Shown here: in pieces, positions 11,901 through 20,964 of the stretch
Position numbering within the stretch: the first letter of the stretch is position 1
Layout of the letters: every line of letters starts with the position of its first letter
Made by a program: the position numbers and the translations under genes
Notes under the pieces: model-generated
Told to the model about the DNA's origin: nothing
Database searches by the model: none
The model's input: the letters and a program-made list of their open reading frames with translations, nothing else
Assembly: GCF_000003815.2 (NCBI RefSeq)
Contig: NC_049982.1
Coordinates: 9,947,412-9,974,026, forward strand
Reading direction: 5' to 3'
DNA from: Branchiostoma floridae
Lineage: Eukaryota > Chordata > Leptocardii > Amphioxiformes > Branchiostomatidae
DNA: 26,615 bases

Positions 11901-14302
11901 CATGATGGTGGCGGTGGTGAAGGGAAGCTGGTCTCTGTGTGCCAGGCTCGGCTTGGTGGCGCCGAGCACACTGTCAAGCTCAGACTGGACCTGCATGGTA
12001 GATACGAAAATACAAACAAACCAGAAACAAACGCACTGAACTAAATCTATATCAGACATCTCATCCTCAATAAGTGATAGTGGCGTTTGTCTGTTTGTCA
12101 TATTGCCAGCCAAATCTAAGTCTACCAGGATTCATTAACTTAAGGATGTCCAGGGTAACCAGGCAGAGTATTGGCAAAGTAAAAAGTCACATGGCTATCA
12201 GTACAGCTGCTCTTTTTGTCACCCATAAAGTGTGCATGTTGGAAAGAAATTATTGCAACAATCACTTTTTATAGGCCTGGTAACGAGTCACAAATGTGCT
12301 GAGCTAAAAAGGTAATGAAAACAATAGTGTTGAAATCCTCCCCGGTTTCCCGTATTAGCGCTGAGTACATTTAGTAGATACATAAAAATGCAGCGACAGT
12401 CATTGTCTCCAACCTTCTGCTGAATATCCGGATAGAGGATCATGTAGAGCAGGGCCCACGTCAGTGTTGCAGCCGTGGTGTCCATCCCTGCCAGAAAGAG
12501 GTCCTGAATAATGTACACCACGTTGTCTTCCTTCAGCCAGGTACCGCTCCCATCCTGCTGGGCCAGCTGGAGCAGACAGTAGTCTATGAAGTCTCGTGGA
12601 TCCTCTGGGTTCAGATTCAGGCGGTGTCGATCTATTTCTTCTCGGATGAACTGCTGCACTTTCTTGGAATAGAACTTCTGTCCCGCAGCTGCATCCTGAA
12701 CTGTGTTGCAAAAATAAACAGTTCAGGAGTGTAGCAACTAAATGCTGTTTTACTTAGAATGTTGTTCTAAGCCATCTAAACCCGGTGACTAGCAGGAGGC
12801 TGACTCTTACTGTACGTACGTTTTTATCCACTATTACATCTGTATGTATTGAATGCATTGTATAAGACGACTCGAATTAATACTCACCTATAGGAAAGTA
12901 AGTGATAAAAGGGACTTTCCATTTTGCCATCTCCGCTCCAAGGTTCTTCATTGTCGTCTGCAGATGTTGGAATCTGGTATCTCCGTAGTCAAACCGTTTC
13001 CCGAAGACCAGGGCGCAGGTGATGTTTCCTGCGGCGGTTGCCAGGTCGGCTGAGACGTCAAACGGCTGCTCTCTGTACCCGGAGATCTTTTGAGAGGAAT
13101 GAATTATTCACTAACCTGGCCATCCTCCTACGCAGGGTACATCCAACAGCCAAACGGCCTGTCTGACCCTGCTCTTTAGACCGTCACTCTTAGTTCCTGT
13201 GGACGTCCCCCCAAACCAGCTGTCAGCCAATCAGAGAATAGGCTTTCCGTTTTCAAAAGCTGTCTCGCATGTACATGTATAAGGGTAACCTCATTAATAT
13301 TTATAAGCAGGGCGGTCAGGAACTAAGGATGGCGGTTGAAAGAGCAGGGCACATCCAGACAGGCCGTTTGGCTGTTGGATATACCCTGCGTAGGAGGATG
13401 TAACTTGGCTGTCTGCTGTCACAACTGACAGTGGATAGAAGAGAAATGGGAGAAAAACATACACATAAACTTTCATACCCTGACACAAATAGAACGTGCC
13501 TCCTCTTGAATTTGATCTTGAATGCTCCCTCGGCCCATCTTTACTCCCAGTTGTCTGAAGACGCTGGTTGCAAACCTCCGCCGTTTCTTGAAGATTTCAC
13601 CGTAAGGAGCCATTATGATGTCTAACCATGCAAAAACAAGACAGCATTTGTTCATTTACTTTACGTTATGGACGACATGTAGCTTCTTTGTTTACCTTGT
13701 TGCATTGGGAATGACATCATGAGCATTGGTGCAAAACTCCGGCCCCACCTCGCTTAGAAACATGTGCATGTAATTTCAGGTCATTGGCTTGTAACACCAG
13801 GGCACAGGGTCCCGAAATATTTGACAGGAAGACCAGAAGAAGAAGAAACAAGACAAAATAATAACAATGTATTTCACTCCCATACCTACTAACGGTTTGG
13901 TGAGTGAAATATAATCATACAACACCTACCTTGACCATCTCCGGTAATTGCCGAGGTACATGCGTCAAACCGTGTAGAAAACACCTCCGCCTCCATCATT
14001 TCTTTGAGAGCATCGTATCCACTCACAACATACATTTCATCCCAAAAAATCTTGACGTGGTAAACGTCACCAAGCCCTCTGGCCCATTTGTCAAGCTGGA
14101 GCCGAACGTCTGCCCTGAACAGAGTTGGGAGGTGGTGCAGCAGAGGCCACCCTCCGGGCACCGACGGAGGCAGGTTCCCGGGCATCTGACCCTTACGTAG
14201 TAGCCTCACGGCCAAAAGGAAGGTGACAATAAAGACCAGCAGGGTAGACACGTCTAGAATGGTGAACGGGAAACGGTGTGGGAGCATGAAGACCTGCGCC
14301 AT
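8946..14302 (-). CDS. Cytochrome P450, CYP2 clan (complete)
   Basis: Haem-thiolate monooxygenase, expected on the ER membrane and fed by cytochrome P450 reductase; substrate unknown. Seven exons in transcript order: 14302-13930, 13621-13479, 13086-12888, 12700-12414, 11990-11802, 11337-11202, 9127-8946. They total 1509 nt including TGA, or 502 residues, the usual CYP2 length. The start ATG at 14302 has a good context (A at -3, G at +4). It is followed by a hydrophobic anchor at about residues 12-35 and the proline-rich hinge LPPSVPGGWP. Other landmarks: KKRRRF of the C helix, FGKRFDY, I-helix AGMDTTAAT, K-helix ETQR (ExxR), FDPNRF, and haem loop FSTGRRSCLGE with the cysteine ligand, split by a phase-1 intron as in other CYP2 genes. 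Intron 2 holds a 280-bp inverted-repeat element and intron 6 (2.07 kb) a large foldback. The stop lies 1.39 kb from that of ACS gene 1, tail-to-tail. No defect is visible. Confidence 0.93.
9195..11045. repeat. Large foldback in P450 intron 6: two inverted repeat arms
   Basis: The left arm, about 9195-9660, is the reverse complement of about 10560-11045. Recognisable steps are gggtaggggtcggg/cccgacccctaccc, ccctagcggcttgc/gcaagccgttaggg, gttctggacatg/catgtccagaac, ctcgagaatgtgttgacgg, and the octamer block. The spacer (9660-10560) contains more members of the same family. All of it lies inside one intron, where the transcript could form a long hairpin. Confidence 0.8.
10277..10790. repeat. Tandem 245-bp units carrying octamer palindromes
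   Basis: The marker atcatgacgat starts at 10277, 10522 and 10768, a period of 245-246 bp. Each full unit contains a ctcattaat block, the gatatttct(c/t)tctttctc stretch, a gacaagtttgaaagt stretch and a pair of inverted ATGCAAAT-type motifs. A third, partial unit runs on into the ctcgagttattctc module of the right foldback arm. Confidence 0.8.
11082..11102. repeat. (CA)n microsatellite
   Basis: About ten CA dinucleotides at the outer edge of the right foldback arm. A shorter run, cacacacacacac, lies at about 6168-6180. Confidence 0.8.
11459..11580. repeat. 34-bp tandem repeat in P450 intron 5
   Basis: The unit aaaatagaccaagcctaag, then aaacattc and gaaag, occurs at about 11460, 11495, 11529 and 11555. 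The last two units are shortened to about 26 bp. Confidence 0.75.
13121..13400. mobile_element. 280-bp MITE in P450 intron 2
   Basis: The left end catcctcctacgcagggta (13121) is the complement of the right end (13400). The inverted similarity runs for about 75 bp with small gaps. The flanks taacctggc (13112-13120) and taacttggc (13401-13409) match at 8 of 9 bases, which looks like an aged target duplication. A duplication of 8-9 bp would fit hAT- or Mutator-type elements. It lies within the intron spanning 13087-13478 and leaves the splice sites intact. Confidence 0.85.
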
Positions 14303-15872
14303 TGTTTTCGCCTAGTAGTCTCTTTCAGACTTCAAGGGTTGTTGGGAATAATTAAGTAAATAGACTTGATAATTTGCCAGAGGAGTTTGCCGGCGATATA
14401 GTTACAATTTGCAACCTCCAGTCGAATAAGGAAAGCCCAGTCTCCTACCAAGTATGACTATTTTGGCCCATTTCTACAACATTTTCACCCAACCGGGAAG
14501 TCTGGTAGAGACTAGTGGTTAAGTAACACAGTGTAAGCCGCGTGTGAAAAAAAGATACAGAAACCCTTATATTTATGTATACTCAGGCCGGGGAAGAACA
14601 ACTGTTGGGTGTTGGCGGGTATCGGGTGTTGAGATGGGCATGGGGTGTGCTTGTTGCGCATTCATGGATAATTCCCAATTATTACGGGCAATACTGTTAG
14701 CTTGGTAGTTTCTTCAGGTACATCTTGAGACTTGAGACTCACTTTGTTTCGGTTTTCCAAACACTTCCTCTCATGTTTTTTTTATTTTCTAACTTAGATT
14801 AAAGGCTCATTAGTTTTGAATTTTACGAAGATTGTTGTTTCCATTTATCAATGTTTGTTTTTGTAAACCTTCACCTTTGTCATACAACTTTAAGTACGTA
14901 CTGCATTGCTAAAAAGATGCGGACGGAAAACGAACTTCTTGTTAAAGAAATAGATCTGGTCCTACTATTACACACGGACAGCTTTGACTCTGTTCTTGGC
15001 GTTTATTCACAGAGTTTGGAAACTCGATAACTTATCTCTGGCGTACTTTGACACAATGTACACAAAAAGATCGACACATACTAATCACCTTGAATTTTGA
15101 GGCCGGACTAGGTCTTAGACCACTCGTACCGAAGGTCATGGAAGCAACGACCGTTCTGCATAACTTCTCGCCGGTGGAATGACTTGCAATTCTATAAAGT
15201 CTTTCAGCTAAGCCTTCTTACATAGCAGTGCATAGACCAAAGCATTACATAGTCGTTATAAAATTGATGATAGGTATTTTGATGAAACCAATTTCTAAAA
15301 GTTGTGAAATATTGACGCAAGTTATTTTCTCATTCACTACGTCTCCTCTCTTGGTCTTCTGACACAGTTGCTGATAGGACGAAAGCATAAAAAATTTAAT
15401 CTTTATTCTTTATATGTAAAAAGACTCTGGAGACGGCACGGTAGGGGCTCTGAAAAGATAAATATCACAAGCAGTTAAAGATGCATGAATAAAAAAAATA
15501 CGATTGGATATTTGGACTTAATTGGAACAATAGCGGCACTAAGGACATTGACGCTTCAAAGCGAAATTGATGTTTACTGAGAAAGTCAGCGCCTGTAACC
15601 TCGACTAAAGGCCTTTATGTTGAAACAGATGTTTTTTGTGTGCAATATAATTCATATTCTTTAAAACAGGATACATATTGCGTGTAGCGTGGACAGAACA
15701 AAGTGAGTAACTGACGACAAGGCACCAGTTTGAATGTTTGATTTTATTCACCAGGAAAGCCGCAGCTCTGTAACAGGAAGGAAGGGGTGACGTCATTAGG
15801 CAAGGCTCATCCTCGGCCTCCAGACGCAGTTCTCGGTCGAATGACGCTGTTTCTGAGGATAAATTACTATAT
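14303..15872. other. P450 5' flank; no gene recognised
   Basis: Upstream of the P450 start on the minus strand. A weak TATA-like ctatat lies near 14396. A G-rich stretch on the plus strand (14607-14645) has five GGG runs. A 98-residue minus-strand frame at 15605-15901 has no recognisable motif, and its N-terminal end crosses the duplication edge, so it is not called. No ACS exon for the orphan module was found here. Confidence 0.5.
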
Positions 15873-15955
15873 TCTATACAATTCGTTGAGCGATATGTCA
15901 AATTTTAGGTTGCAGAGAGAGCGCGGCGAGAACGCCGTCCTAGTGAAAAGGGGGT
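15873..15955. mobile_element. Right half of the short inverted-repeat element, truncated at duplication edge
   Basis: Matches 5694-5777 nearly base for base, including the right terminal arm (gagaacgccgtcctagtg). The left arm found at 5535-5580 is missing. The sequence to the left (15600-15872) is unrelated to the gene 1 intron. Confidence 0.75.
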
Positions 15956-16351
15956 ATCACAAATAAATAAATGAATGGTGTCGCATTGTATTGTATTGGT
16001 ATTGTACAGCTGTACAATGTGCAATACATAACAACAACTGAATGTTAGCATGATTTTGAAAAGACTAAAGCTATTCTGCCTAGAAAATAAAAGGGAATAA
16101 CTTTTACAGCATTGTCATTAGGGTGATTTGATCCCGTTTTTGGAATGAATTGTATATAGATTGACCTACAGCACATACTATTAGGTGAATATAGAAAATT
16201 AAGGTCTGTCAATTAATTGCAAGTTTACATAAAGAAATAAACATAAAACTGTCATATGTCGCATATTCGACATGTAGGATTCATTTCGCTAGCGCACAGA
16301 TAGGGACTTGGAATGTAATGTTATGTAAGTTACTCATTGTTTTACTTACAG

Positions 16352-17843
16352 TGACACCGGGATCCTTGATGAAAACGGCCTGCTTAAGATTGTCGGGAGG
16401 ATTAAAGTAAGTGAAAATATACTACCGATTTGAAAGTTGTATTTTTCTTTTCATAAAAGAATTATGGTCTCCACACAAAATGTATGGGGAATTAATTGCT
16501 TCTGTAGCTACTGTGTTTACCGGTGATGTATATGATGGTTTTTAATTCTTACCTTCAGGACGTGATCTTGAAGAACGCTGAAATAGTTTATCCTGCCATG
16601 GTTGAGCGAGTTCTGCAGACGCACCCCAAAGTATTGGATGTAAAGGTAGGGGCGAAAATGATTATGATATTCTTACTTCTATTTTTACACGCTGTCTCAA
16701 AAACGCATAAGACATAGCTTAAAGCATTGGATTCAAGCAAATTTGCAAGGTAACGAGTTTTAAAACTTCATTTTAACGTTAACATTTGGCTTTTAGATCA
16801 TAAGAATGAATTTTCTTCCCTATTTGCCCAGGTCGTTGGTGTACCAGACCCCGCCAATGTGGAGGAGATCTGTGCCTGTATCATGTAAATACCTCTCAGA
16901 ATTATTGTCTCGCCATCTATGATCATCTTTAGGTAGCATTGTGCTACATGTCAATAATGTAAAGGCACCCTCGCTTCATGACGACTTGTAGATACACCGT
17001 GGAAGTAATATTGTTGACAAAGAGTAATGATACATTTTGCCCGTTAGTAAATCCCTATGATAGACTTTCCTAGTTGTTAATTGGAAGAAAACGAAACACT
17101 TCTTGATATTTTATATTTCACGATTACAGCTTGAAGAACGGCCACACTCTACAGTTGCAGGAGATGAGGGAATGCTCTAAGGCCAACGGGGTAAATTACA
17201 GACATGATTTGATTAATAACGGTAGCATGGAAGCAAGTGGAGTATTTAGCTCTACCCCTATTCCTGGTCACAAACCAGCAGAAAAAACATAATCCTTCTG
17301 AAGGAAATGATATACTCAGTAGTTGTGACTGGCTACAAACGTCGATTTGTTGTCGCGCGACATACATGGATCCGGATGCACTAATGATTCTGGTATCTAT
17401 TTTCAGTTGCTTGAGGAGTTTACCCCGGGGTACTTCGTCTTCATGAAAAGTTTCCCCAAGACTTCGACTGGAAGGAAGGTATGAATATCTTTATGTTTTT
17501 AAACATATATGTATATCACCTCGTCTCAGCTCATCAGCATGACGTGCAATACAAATTGGCGGGAGAGAGGAGATGCTCTTGAAAGACCCTCACGCCAACA
17601 AGCTGTCATTACATGGCTGACACGGATCCATAGAAAGTGTGATGTGATCGCTAGACAGCAGTTCCAACCAAATGTATGCAGGTTTGGGACTCTATACACC
17701 CGCGTGGTATCGGCCATAAGTAAGTGACATGGTTGTTTTGAAATACACTACATACTATCTCTTTGTCTTTACAACAGGTCGACAGGAAGAGAATCCGAGC
17801 TCTTGCCATGGAAATGCTGGCCTTACAGGAAGATGACTTGTAA
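16352..17843 (+). pseudogene. Orphan 3' exon module of ACSF2-like synthetase (partial duplicate, frames intact)
   Basis: Six exons copy the last six of ACS gene 1: 16352-16406, 16559-16645, 16832-16884, 17130-17190, 17407-17478, 17778-17843. They encode the mobile C-terminal domain from the hinge GRIKD to the catalytic-lysine region KTSTGRK and stop TAA 17841-17843. All frames are open and all splice sites are usable. By eye there are 12 synonymous and 6 nonsynonymous base differences from gene 1 over about 130 codons, so selection or gene conversion may have acted after copying. No exon for the large N-terminal ATP-binding domain is visible between 14303 and 16351, so the module alone cannot make a whole enzyme. 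I call it a partial duplicate. It could instead be a distal alternative 3' end for gene 1, because the first exon starts in the same phase as 6056. The stop codon carries a mobile-element insertion. Confidence 0.7.
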
Positions 17844-18743
17844 TGCCTAGGTTACACATAGCCGAATTTGGCTCCCGACTCTCTCCCGACTATGGTTTAG
17901 GAGTGATTCGGGAGCTAGTCGGCTGTAGTCGGCTGGCGTTCGGCTGAGTCGGATGGCGTTCGGCTGGCGTTCGGCTGAGTCGGCTGGTGTTCGGCTGCTC
18001 CATCCGAATGTTTTGAAATGTTCAAAACATTCGGCTCTGAACGGCAACTCTGGAATGGGTCGGTTGGTGGTCGGCTGGTGTTCGGCACGGTCGGCTAGTG
18101 TTCGGTTGGTGTTCGGGAGTAAGTCAGCAGTCAAATTAAATCTTAACCACGCCATAAACATTGCTGATTTACTCCCAGCTTGTTTCCAACTTACCTTAAG
18201 ATTCACCCCAAGAACTTAGCCAAATCTCTGCTAACTCATTCCCAAGAAAAAAGACTATTGCCAGAACGTAGACGAATCACTCCCGAACTTCACACGACCG
18301 ACATCCAGCCAAAAACAAAAAAGACCCATAAATGCCGCACTGGAGCTATGTGTGATCTAAATTTGATCTCTTGATGATGTTTACAAATAGAACAAAGGAC
18401 ATTCTTGATTAAAAACTAAAATGAGCACTCTTTTGAAAATCGCTGATTATGTCTATTTCAAGTCGAAAAAGGGTCGGCAATCGGTTGGGGATTAGTCAGG
18501 AGTGATTCGGCAGTCTGCGGCTAGAGGTCGGGATGGTTGGTGATAGGTTAGTTTAATAGTTAGCATTTGGGACATAGTCGGGAGTAAGTCATTTACTGGT
18601 CGGGAGGTGTTCGGGACATGTTCGGCGCAAAAAAATAGGCGTGGCCTAAACTGGTCAGACTACTCCCGAACTACTGCCGACTTGGGTCGGCTAAGAGTCG
18701 GCTAGTGTTCGGGAGCCAAAGTCGGCTATGTGTAACCTAGGCA
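17844..18743. mobile_element. Non-autonomous DNA transposon with 35-bp terminal inverted repeats and TAA target duplication
   Basis: The 900-bp element begins TGCCTAGGTTACACATAGCC and ends with its complement. The terminal repeats match at 34 of 35 positions. It is flanked by TAA at 17841-17843 and 18744-18746. The paralogous site at 7552-7554 has a single TAA followed directly by gggatcc, which proves the boundaries. The interior is rich in tcggctggtgttcgg-type subrepeats (17917-18125, 18465-18735) and carries no transposase. A 3-bp TWA duplication is typical of PIF/Harbinger elements; that assignment is inferred. Confidence 0.9.
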
Positions 18744-18746
18744 TAA

Positions 18747-19859
18747 GGGATCCATGACAACAGCACAACTGTCGATCTTATGCAAGGCCAAGGGCAAAGT
18801 CGTTTATCAGGGTTTTATAGTTTTGTTAGTAAACGTTAACGTTACTTCTAGACATATTTCAATATTGTCACAAAGAACATCTTGTCATATTGTAATCACA
18901 TTTACCTTTGCTAGTATTTTTTGTGCCAAGAAGCAATGCAACGTTTGTTCCTCTTTGATAGCCTATCATCATTTGATTGTAAAATATATTGGCAAACGTG
19001 ACAAACTATACAGAGTAGGCACCTAAAGTTATTATTATTATTAGATGGCTATCTGCTTTAAATTGTAAATGCTGAAGATGGGATTGAATCATTTGATGGA
19101 GTCAAGCCAAACATGCCTATCAAATTACAAATATATCTACAAAGCTTAAACATTTTGAAGCGCCGGTAGATTCTATGCAAGTCTTATGCAGACGTATTTT
19201 TCGACAATTGATTATCTTCTTGTGCATTGATTATTCTTACTATGGATTGAGAATATGTAACAACGGATTAAGTATGTGTTACGACGCGAAAGAAACGCGC
19301 ATTATGTTCTGTTCTATGTTTTTCCTATTCGAGCGGTTAATAAGTTAGACTACTTGTAGTCGACAGATAGATGGATAAAAAAATATAATATAGAGTAACT
19401 AATGTCATCAAAAATTCTCCTTAGCTAAATTGGTTATATTCTCAAATAGTAATGTAAATAGTAACGTAAAGTGGAATGATCACGTCAATATGCATCAACT
19501 TAATCATTGTCACCTGAACATCACGAAATACAATTGACATTTGCATAGGACAGGTTATCACAAAGTTAGTGTAAAGCAGGATGTAGTATCCCCTTAACTT
19601 CCGTCACAATTTTACGTGATTATAACATTTATAACAGATTCTGTGGAAATAAAAAGACGGGTAAACAAAGAAAAGACATTTTTCTCCCTTCTGTTGGAGG
19701 ATGTTTTTAATGTACTCAGTCTGGGACTAGTGCCGCCTTGCTTACTTCCATACATTTTCTTTGCTGATATAGATAGCGCCTCCCCCCAATTATCGTCTTA
19801 TCCCGTCCCTTCCGACCATGGGGATCACTAAGGGATCATTGTGTATTTATATTTACGTA
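18747..19859. other. Duplicated intergenic region
   Basis: Corresponds to 7555-8945 with many small changes. Shared landmarks are gaatcatttgatggagtcaa (7852 / 19084), tctatgcaagtcttatgcag (7981 / 19171) and one aattggttat unit. It includes a (TTA)n run at about 19029-19042. No gene seen. Confidence 0.7.
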
Positions 19860-20040
19860 TTAACGAGAAACGGCACAAAATTGGGAAGGTGCGGGCACCA
19901 TGCTCAGCGACTTGAAGATCCCTTCGGAGGAAGGTGCAGGGGCGCCCTCTGGCAGCTTTAGTGTGAAGTGCTGCAGGGTGGTGGGAACAGGAGGAAGAGT
20001 TCCATCTTTGACAGCTGCTCACCTAAGCAGCTTCTAAGGC
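19860..20040 (-). pseudogene. Frameshifted copy of the last P450 exon
   Basis: On the minus strand this is a clear relative of the final exon of the complete P450 (8946-9127). It has the same ctag acceptor, the same CLGEQL haem-loop residues and the same C-terminal stretch. It is 181 nt against 182: one base is missing near 19982, after the codons for LFLLF, so the C-terminus is read out of frame. The first arginine of the GRRSC loop has become leucine. The old stop TGA is TAA here. No other P450 exon lies to its right. It came with the segmental duplication that also produced the orphan ACS module. Confidence 0.85.
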
Positions 20041-20099
20041 CTAGAATATAAGCAAAGCAAAATATAAGATGAACGAATAAGATATGTTCCTGCTGTTCC

Positions 20100-20245
20100 A
20101 ATAGAGCTGCATTTCCAAAAAGCTGCTAGGGCGGGAGCGAACACTTCATGAGCCAAGGAGAATTGTCTACCATTAAAAGTCGATCATTTAAGACAACAGG
20201 ACAAGAAGACAGACGGACATACAGAGACATAAACACACACGCACG
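20100..20245. repeat. Decayed member of the dispersed modular repeat
   Basis: Gagctgcatttccaaaaagc, then gctaggg, then ctaccattaaaag follow the order of 10835-10915 with many changes. It lies just to the right of the dead P450 exon, as the intact family lies beside the functional exon. The repeat may therefore have been copied with the duplication. Confidence 0.5.
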
Positions 20246-20964
20246 AAAACAAAGCCTTCTTGGAAGAGGTAATAAAGACCAGTATGATAGACAATAGGCA
20301 CTTAATGACAACCTTCCTTTTAACACTACTTACTTCGTCAGCTCGGACATTGCCCTCGGACTGTCCTTAAATGATGTCAAGGCCGATTCAGGCCAAAGAC
20401 CAAACAAACGTATGTGCACATTACTCAAGCAAAGCAGCTCGCACTCTCGCCAGCACAAAACGCCTTTCCTCGTCTATCACTACTTGGTGATCCTATAGGA
20501 AAACCACTCAAGGTAGGTCTACATATTGCGTATCATTTAAGTGCTAAGCCCGAGGTCACAAAGTCTGAACGCAAGCTGAAGGGCCGTGGTAAAAATTAAT
20601 TGAAACGACAAGTCTATTTTGGTTAGGGAAATCAATAGATGAGAGGGGCTATGTTAGCAGTGATTGGAAGTCAAATTTTGACTCCCTAACAATTTTAACT
20701 TCACATACCAGTCCCCGACATACCCATAAGTTATGACTCACTCCAGAAATTTTGACATATACCTCCTAGCTAATTCGGGGAAGGTTTTGAATGAGTGACC
20801 GGGCCTTACGTAAAACTAGTTTTGTTTCCCGTCACCACGTTGAAACCTACAGGACGAAAGGTTGTCCAGCTACTTATTTCAACAATAGTCGAGCACTTGC
20901 CCTGTCAATCATTTCGCCATGTTGTGTGTCAGATTTAAGAGTCTACTTCTTTACAGCAAACACC
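20246..20964. other. Flank of ACS gene 2, possible 5' UTR
   Basis: No complete gene seen. 20250-20335 resembles 11140-11200 (P450 intron just before exon 6) loosely. From 20791 an open frame runs in phase into the gene 2 start. It ends at ttctttacag (20947-20956), which looks like a 3' splice site, so 20957-20964 may be the end of a 5' UTR whose first part lies upstream. Confidence 0.45.

Larger units (their letters stand above)
15873..20054. repeat. Segmental duplication, derived copy
   Basis: Second copy of 5694-9140, about 4.2 kb long because it gained a 900-bp element at 17844-18743 and about 130 bp near 16210-16340. It contains only broken-off gene ends: six ACS exons and one dead P450 exon. 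Similarity may extend weakly to about 20335, where a decayed dispersed repeat and a stretch like 11140-11200 appear. The two E-box palindromes found downstream of ACS gene 1 are mutated here. Confidence 0.85.

Noticed and set aside
15605-15901. 98-codon minus-strand frame
   Set aside because: No motif, and its N-terminal part overlaps the duplicated MITE half, so it is probably a chance frame.
17847-18219. Open frames of 88-119 codons on both strands
   Set aside because: They are produced by the TCGG-rich subrepeats of the transposon; no transposase features.
19828-20022. 64-codon minus-strand frame
   Set aside because: It is the frameshifted reading of the dead P450 exon, not a separate gene.
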